Shown: in pieces, positions 57,561-64,000 of the stretch
Layout: each line of letters begins with the position of its first letter
How positions within the stretch are numbered: the first letter of the stretch is position 1
DNA from: Prosapia bicincta
Lineage: Eukaryota > Arthropoda > Insecta > Hemiptera > Cercopidae
DNA: 64,000 bases
Direction: 5' to 3'
Assembly: GCA_036971475.1 (NCBI GenBank)
Contig: JBAIZL010000002.1
Location: forward strand, 16,818,567-16,882,566
The notes under the pieces: generated by a model
What the model was told of the DNA's origin: nothing
The model's input: the letters and a program-made list of their open reading frames with translations, nothing else
Databases searched by the model: none
Made by a program: the position numbers and the translations under genes

Positions 57561-58360
57561 AAAAGAGTTACTAAGCTTTTGAAACGGATAACCTCGTCAA
57601 TTGGTGTATAAATATTCAGGACGTATCATTTAACTTACGTTTGTTTATGCTGTTGACGTTTGCTCTTTCCGTGTTTGTACTTGCTAACAGAGAACCGGAG
57701 GGGTAGAAACAGGTATAAAGACCGTGGCTCGGTCTAAGCAAAGCATTGCTTATTGCTTATATGGCGTCATTTCATCACATTTCATTCATATAGCTTATTC
57801 AAATAAGGCACTTTATTCGTAGCTTCAAGGCAGCCAACACCTTTTATTCTTAGTGTATCTCTTTTTTTATTCCCAACTCTTTCCCTTTAGATATTCAAGA
57901 CGTGTGTTGGAATGCTTCTAAACGTTTACTATACAGAGCCTAAAAAGTAATGTAAATAAGGTTTTATTGCCCGAAAAACCCAGCTTAAATTATGTTTCTA
58001 GTAGCTGTAATTGTCAATGGTTGGAAAATATGCAAGGAAATAAATCAAAAAATATCATATTACGATAGGAGAAATTGAAGCTGCAAGGAGTTAAATCGTA
58101 ATAGAAAATAAATGGGAAAACATTGAAAATTGAAAAACCATTATTTTACTTTTATAATTTTATGTATATTTGATGGGCAACGAACAGTCATAGGCAAAAC
58201 ATTTTCAAACTTTTAATTAATTTAAAAATAATTGTCCAAGCTTCCAGTTCTTAATAGTTCCAGGCAATTTTAAACTGGAACCTTTTTCAAGAGGTAAACC
58301 AATACCAAATACAATTTGTAAAATCAATTGCAGGAGTCATACCAAAATGCAAACTTTAAA
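57561..58360. other. Non-coding stretch
   Basis: A GC-richer block at 57680-57760 contains GGTATAAAGACCGTGGC, which looks TATA-box-like, but no gene follows. Nothing else recognised. Confidence 0.35.
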
Positions 58361-58505
58361 TTTTATTCAATTCCTTCTATTAGTTCACACTCTTGCTATG
58401 TATATCTTATTCAAATTTTCAGTCAGTTTCAATTAAAACACTTTCTATTCATCTATTCAAGTTCAAATGCATTTTTTAAACTTGTGGATATTAATACACT
58501 TGGTT
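58360..58505 (-). repeat. MITE-like family, tail only
   Basis: TCCTTCTATTAGTTCACACT, TATCTTATTCAAATTTTCAG, TTCATCTATTCAAGTTCAAA in the family order. The 159-codon plus frame starting at 58328 overlaps this and is not a gene. Confidence 0.6.
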
Positions 58506-59090
58506 TTCAAATGTGCCACAATATTGGGAGGGTTAAGTTATTCCTTCCACGGGCCGTGGTTGGTAACAATATAAAGAAATCAATTGTATTAAAAATTATA
58601 ATTCCAACACTAACACATTACCTTCAATCTCCTGATTCATTCTTTGGAGTCGGAACTATCAGGGATATTACGGGGTCTCAGGCAAAGCAACCTTTACATA
58701 ACTGCAGCAAACATATTAGTTATTATATTTCAAGGTTAAAAATACAACAACATAACTTTCACAATATGTCTCTCTGTTTCGAACTAAAGAATATTACAAT
58801 GCAATAGATATTTATTAATATGCATTCCTAAGTATATTAAAATTTCAAGTGATTAGTTAATTAAATATATTAGAAAGATCGTATCGACAGTGGACTGTCC
58901 GTAGGGCCTTTTCCACACAAGAGGCTTGGATCCAATTCGAAAAGTAAAACAAAATTAGAAAACTAACTCTTAGTAAAGGCCCACTACGGATTACATTCTA
59001 TTTATTAAGCATTTAATTCACACAATTAATACTTACTATAGGGCGCTGAAACAAGCAGAGTGCGACAGGATCGTATAAATTTGTCTGGTT
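58506..59090. other. Non-coding stretch, nothing recognised
   Basis: No motif or repeat seen. Confidence 0.35.
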
Positions 59091-59094
59091 AATA

Positions 59095-61345
59095 ATTTTG
59101 CTCCAGATCTCGGATTTTACTGTCCCTTTCTCGGTCAGTTTTTTGGTTATTACTGTCTCTATCTCGGTCCGTATCTTGGATATTACTGTCTATTTTTTGG
59201 TCCATTTCTTGAATATTACTGTCCTTATCTCGGACCGTATCATGGATATTACTGTCCCTATCTCGGTCCGTATCTTGGATATTACTGTCTATTTTTGCTC
59301 CATTTCTTGAATTTTTCTGTCCCTTTCTCGGTCCGTATCTTGGATATTACTGTCCCTATCTCGGTCCGTATCTTGGATATTACTGTCTATTTTTGCTAAA
59401 TTTCTTGCATTTTTCTGTCCCTTTCTCGGTCCGTATCTTGGATATTACTGTCCCTATCTCGGTCCGTATATTGGATATTACTGTCCCTATCTCGGTCCGT
59501 ATCTTGGATATTACTGTCCCTATCTCGGTCCGTATCTTGGATATTACTGTCTATTTTTGCTCCATTTCTTGAATTTTTCTGTCCCTTTCTCGGTCCGTAT
59601 CTTGGATATTACTGTCCCTATCTCGGTCCGTATCTTGGATATTACTGTTCCTATCTCGGTCCATATCTTGGATATTACTGTCCCTATCTCGGTCCGTATC
59701 TTGGATATTACTGTCTATTTTTGCTCCATTTCTTGAATTTTTCTGTCCCTTTCTCGGTCCGTATCTTGGATATTACTGTCCCTATCTCGGTCCGTATCTT
59801 GGATATTACTGTCTATTTTTGCTCCATTTCTTGAATTTTTCTGTCCCTTTCTCGGTCCGTATCTTGGATATTACTGTCCCTATCTCGGTCCGTATCTTGC
59901 GTATTACTGTCTCTATCTCGGTCCGTATCTTGGATATTACTGTCCCTATCTCGGTCCGTATCTTGGATATTACTGTCCCTATCTCGGTCCGTATCTTGAA
60001 TATTACTGTCCCTATCTCGGTCCGTATCTTGGATATTACTGTCCCTATCTCGGTCCGTATCTTGGATATTACTGTCTATTTTTGCTCCATTTCTTGAATT
60101 TTTCTGTCCCTTTCTCGGTCCGTATCTTGGATATTACTGTCCCTATCTCGGTCCGTATCTTGGATATTACTGTCTATTTTTTCTCCATTTCTTGAATTTT
60201 TCTGTCCCTTTCTCGGTCCATATCTTGGATATTACTGTCCCTATCTCGGTCCGTGTCTTGGATATTACTGTATATTTTTGCTCCATTTCTTGAATTTTTC
60301 TGTCCCTTTCTCGGTCCGTATCTTGGATATTACTGTCCCTATCTCGGTCCGTATCTTGGATATTACTGTCTATTTTTGCTACATTTCTTGAATTTTTCTG
60401 TCCCTTTCTCGGTCCGTATCTTGGATATTACTGTCCCTATCTCGGTCCGTATCTTGCGTATTACTGTCTCTATCTCGGTCCGTATCTTGGATATTACTGT
60501 CCCTATCTCGGTCCGTATCTTGGATATTACTGTCCCTATCTCGGTCCGTATCTTGAATATTACTGTCCCTATCTCGGTCCGTATCTTGGATATTACTGTC
60601 CCTATCTCGGTCCGTATCTTGGATATTACTGTCTATTTTTGCTCCATTTCTTGAATTTTTCTGTCCCTTTCTCGGTCCGTATCTTGGATATTACTGTCCC
60701 TATCTCGGTCCGTATCTTGCGTATTACTGTCTCTATCTCGGTCTGTATTTTGGATATTACTGTCCCTATCTCGGTCTGTATCTTGGATATTACTGTCTAT
60801 TTTTGCTCCATTTCTTGAATTTTTCTGTCCCTTTCTCGGTCCGTATCTTGGATATTACTGTCCCTATCTCGGTCCGTATCTTGCGTATTACTGTCTCTAT
60901 CTCGGTCTGTATTTTGGATATTACTGTCCCTATCTCGGTCCGTATCTTGGATATTACTGTCTATTTTTGCTCCATTTCTTGAATTTTTCTGTCCCTTTCT
61001 CGGTCCGTATCTTGGATATTACTGTCCCTATCTCGGTCCGTATCTTGCGTATTACTGTCTCTATCTCGGTCTGTATTTTGGATATTACTGTCCCTATCTC
61101 GGTCCGTATCTTGGATATTACTGTCTATTTTTGCTCCATTTCTTGAATTTTTCTGTCCCTTTCTCGGTCCGTATCTTGGATATTACTGTCCCTATCTCGG
61201 TCCGTATCTTGGATAATACTGTCCCTATCTCGGTCTGTATTTTGGATATTACAGTCCCATTTTCAGTCAGTATCTTGGATATTACTGTGTATTTTTTGGT
61301 CCATTTTTTGAATATTACTATACTTATCTTGGTCTATTTCGTTGA
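59095..61345 (+). repeat. 33-bp minisatellite, ~2.25 kb
   Basis: Unit CGGTCCGTATCTTGGATATT-ACTGTCCCTATCT repeated about 65-68 times, mixed with a variant block TATTTTTGCTCCATTTCTTG-AATTTTTCTG. Higher-order periodicity is visible: the order of variants at 59820-60097 repeats at 60376-60654, and a five-unit block with TTGCGTATTACTGTCTC recurs at about 60716, 60882 and 61045. Because 33 is divisible by 3 the frames stay open (ILDITVPISVR repeats), but start context and the variants give no sign of a real gene. Confidence 0.9.
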
Positions 61346-61589
61346 CTAAGAATTACTGAGTTTAGTTGATCGTTTCGCCTAAACAATAACATAAATACGG
61401 GATTTAGGCTATCTATTTACTTTTATACATTGCACATCTCTAAGTTGAGTTGAAATAGTTATACCTCGAGGTGCTGCTCTCTACCGTAGCTATCAGAACT
61501 AGCTCTAATCTGTGCATTTAACTTTAAATACTGATTATTTATTTCTATTGAAAAAATGTGTATCACAAATATTAATTCATTATTTAGAG
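61346..61589. other. Non-coding spacer
   Basis: Nothing recognised. Confidence 0.4.
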
Positions 61590-62459
61590 TTAACACGGTC
61601 GCTACCGCAATGTCAACAAAATCCGACTCACATATGCGCGTATGGTTTCTCGTCCAGGACTGACGTTCCACATATGCGTCGCTCGGAGTAGTTAAAATGG
61701 ACCGACGGCTCATATTTGGAACACTGTTTGTGCGTTAGGTTTATTCCTCTGACACGTCAGTGGTTTACTTTAACGGCTTGATATATTGGTATCTGTCTGT
61801 AGACATGTCTGACGTTAGTGTTGGACATTTGGTCTCTCAGTTATCAAGGTCAATGACATAAAAATGACACTCATGTTTATTCCTTCGTGCCACTGAGGCA
61901 GTTTTTGTTATGAATGATCACGTTTTAGTAGGTTTACTCTAAATGACATTTATCACAAGAGATGAAAACATGTCACAAATGAATGGTGAGTTTTAAATAT
62001 TATGTACTGTGTTTAGAAATCAAATGTAAACATATTTTGTCTCTCTTATAATAATATTTATATTGTCTTTTTCGCTATATATAAGCTTATATAAGCAACC
62101 CGTCTAGCATGACCAGCCAAGACGAGCTATTTAGCTATTTTTATATTAGCCTTTATAGTGACGCTTACGTGGGACGCTCGGTTGACGATAGGATTTCGTG
62201 CTATAGACTGGCCGGGGCATATATGCGCCATCCCAAAAAACACTAACAGCAAAAACAAAATAAACATTCAACAAACATACTTGCGGTGTTTTTATGTAGT
62301 ATAATAACTTATTACAACCACATTCCTTTTTTGGTCTTTAAAGAAGGTCGGATCCACATTAACGTGGTCTGTGTGGAAAGATCGAATTTTTACCGCCAGT
62401 CTGAGAGAAGCCAGACGTCGCATACTCGTATATGCGCCGCTCGGTATCATACGTGTTAA
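61590..62459. mobile_element. piggyBac-like non-autonomous element flanked by TTAA
   Basis: Left end TTAACACGGTCGCTACCG (61590) and the reverse complement of the right end TTAACACGTATGATACCG (62459) match at 14 of 18 positions and begin at TTAA, the piggyBac target. Inside both ends are CATATGCG(C/T)CGCTCGG-type words (61632-61687, 62215, 62427-62442), typical subterminal repeats of piggyBac-like elements. About 870 bp with no transposase frame. Orientation cannot be assigned. Confidence 0.6.
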
Positions 62460-62712
62460 TCAATTAATTTAGTTTCTTATGGGGGGAAAACTTTTCACAA
62501 AGGAGAAAGGTATGCAATATCGTCACATTTGCCATGAAACAAGTGATAACGTATGATAAAATAAAACCACTGATATTATGTTAGGCCCTATACGTTATGC
62601 ATAAGATGATTAAACCCATAGCCTCACATAAACTTATTTATATTAATTGTAATTATTTAATAAAAAGTAACTAAAATAATTTTGTTCACATAAGTAGGAA
62701 TTGACTTGAAAA
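62460..62712 (-). repeat. MITE-like family, M-module copy
   Basis: CTTTTCACAAAGGAGAAAGG, TATGCAATATCGTC, TTATATTAATTGTAATTATT and GTTCACATAAGTAGGAATT in the family order; the tail half is missing, cut where the piggyBac-like element ends. Confidence 0.6.
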
Positions 62713-63390
62713 ATGTTTTGATTATATTACTTGTTTATAGTAGAATTATATGCGATATTGAAAACATTTCAAATCTATCATTTTATCTACAGAATTTTGT
62801 TTCTCTTTATATAGGTCCAAATAAATTCTCCTGCACCCTTCCTTTTATAATTAGACTCTTCATAAAACTTTGCTATTTAGACTTCCTTCATCATTGATAA
62901 TATGAATTAATAAGACATTATATATATTCATATTTTCTATTAAAAAGTGCTTTTAACTGCAATACATCTAGTACTTAAACGTATTAGGGTATGTCTCACA
63001 ATATACAAGGTACCATGTAAATAGTGTGTTTATTCCTTTATTCCTCCTGCCCTCGGTCAACAATATTTCTTCCGTAAGACCCCGGAAGGAGCTAAATCTG
63101 CTCTTAGTAGTGGACTCTGCACAAGTTGTGAAAAATAAGGATTTCGAAAATTGAAGAGAGTAGACAAAGTTTCAACCCCGAACGTCTACATCTAAAGAAC
63201 ACAAAGATACTTGTAATGTTAAGCAGAATGTATAGCCCAGGGTGAGCAATCCCACCCCCACTGCGAACTCGTGACTCTCGACTGGGTGATTAGCTTTATG
63301 CCTAAGCTAGGGGGCTACAGACATTTGTAACAGCTCGAAGCTTTATTGTAAGGCCTAGAGTGGTCATCGGCCCTCCCAATATTATTAGGG
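62713..63390. other. Non-coding stretch with a GC-richer patch at 63220-63370
   Basis: The patch resembles part of 11750-12125 (CTCGTGACTCTCGACTGGGT). The minus frame 63511-63302 has no motif. Confidence 0.35.
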
Positions 63391-63396
63391 TTTTTA

Positions 63397-63830
63397 AATC
63401 TAGATAATGAAGGTACCCAGTGATTTGTTCAAAATAGGAAATTGTAAAGACGGTTAAAATACCGTAGAGATTAAGACCATAAGGGTCTCCACTCAGGTGA
63501 TAAAATAACATCGAGAATATCTAACGGAATGTGATTTAAAGGTGTAGAGTGAATTAAATTGTTCAACTACTTAAATATAATTTGGTTTGTTAAATCTAGA
63601 TAATAAAGGTACCCAGTGATTTGTTACAAATATGACATTGTAAAGTCGAATAAAGACCACAGAGGTTAAGACCAGAAGGGTCTGGACGCAGTTAATAATA
63701 CAACTTTTCGAATATCCTACCGAAATGAGATAAAAAGGGGTAGAATGAATTAAATTGTTTCACCAACCTATATATTATAAGAGTTGTGAATCTAGATGAA
63801 GGTACCCAGTGATTTGTTCAAAATAGGAAA
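63397..63830 (+). repeat. 196-bp tandem repeat, ~2.2 copies
   Basis: AATCTAGAT(AAT)GAAGGTACC followed by CAGTGATTTGTTCAAAATAG recurs at 63397, 63593 and 63789 (period 196). Diverged by about 15 percent by eye. Confidence 0.85.
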
Positions 63831-63855
63831 TTATCCGATACTCTGTATCGGATAA
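63831..63855. other. Short perfect hairpin
   Basis: TTATCCGATA-CTCTG-TATCGGATAA: ten-base-pair stem, five-base loop, at the point where the third 196-bp unit breaks off. No T-run follows, so it is not a terminator by itself. Confidence 0.7.
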
Positions 63856-64000
63856 TTCGGGATCCTTAAACCATGCATGCAGAGTTCAAATGTAGGAAAA
63901 ATTACTATAAAAACATAGAGCATACCATGCTTAAGTTATAATGCTTACCATAATCAAGATAGTTTCCTCTCTATATAACGTCACATGACCTATATTGTGT

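Noticed and set aside
58328..58807. 159-codon plus-strand frame
   Set aside because: Begins in the MITE tail; the rest is AT-rich without a recognisable domain.
59098..61349. Several ILDITVPISVR-type reading frames
   Set aside because: Open because the minisatellite unit is 33 bp; no start context, domain or flanking gene structure supports a protein.

Overview
The window is eukaryotic, almost certainly insect: AT-rich, gene-poor and full of decayed transposable elements. Signs are an errantivirus-like Ty3/gypsy provirus with env, Penelope-like (PLE) remnants, an I-type non-LTR remnant, a Maverick/Polinton-type polymerase fragment, and a satellite built on the insect telomeric motif CCTAA/TTAGG. 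No complete host gene is visible; one candidate exon (20139-20287) and one weaker one (46912-47004) are listed.

Layout. 1-8.1 kb: a tRNA-like repeat, an 82-nt palindrome, then a minus-strand errantivirus-like provirus (3' LTR 1030-1323, env, integrase, RNase H, RT, protease, gag). It is broken inside gag at about 7503, where a PLE copy lies whose 5' part is inverted. 8.1-26 kb: mostly non-coding, with copies of a ~430-bp MITE-like family, an RNase H remnant of a non-LTR element (12.5-13.5 kb), microsatellites and a purine-rich minisatellite. 26418-30965: a young minus-strand LTR element without coding capacity (LTRs of about 1.2 kb, 4-bp target duplication AAGG). 31-40 kb: SINE/MITE copies, PLE-end repeats with hammerhead-like cores, a 108-nt palindrome and a solo-LTR-like relative of the first provirus. 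40.0-44.0 kb: a ~157-bp satellite with a 469-bp three-monomer higher-order repeat. 44-47.4 kb: SINE/MITE copies. 47449-56108: a huge inverted repeat (arms of about 3.96 kb, 748-bp spacer) whose spacer carries the N-terminal part of a Maverick/Polinton-type protein-primed DNA polymerase B, cut off by the right arm. 56.5-64 kb: an 83-bp tandem repeat with a YY1/Pho-like core, a 33-bp minisatellite of about 2.25 kb, a piggyBac-like TTAA-flanked element and a 196-bp tandem repeat.

The two observations I rate highest are the giant palindrome around a truncated polB gene, and a recurring class of short CTGANGA...stem...GAAA cassettes at about ten places, best explained as hammerhead-ribozyme remnants from PLE ends. 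Both are inferences from motif reading; no search or folding was run.
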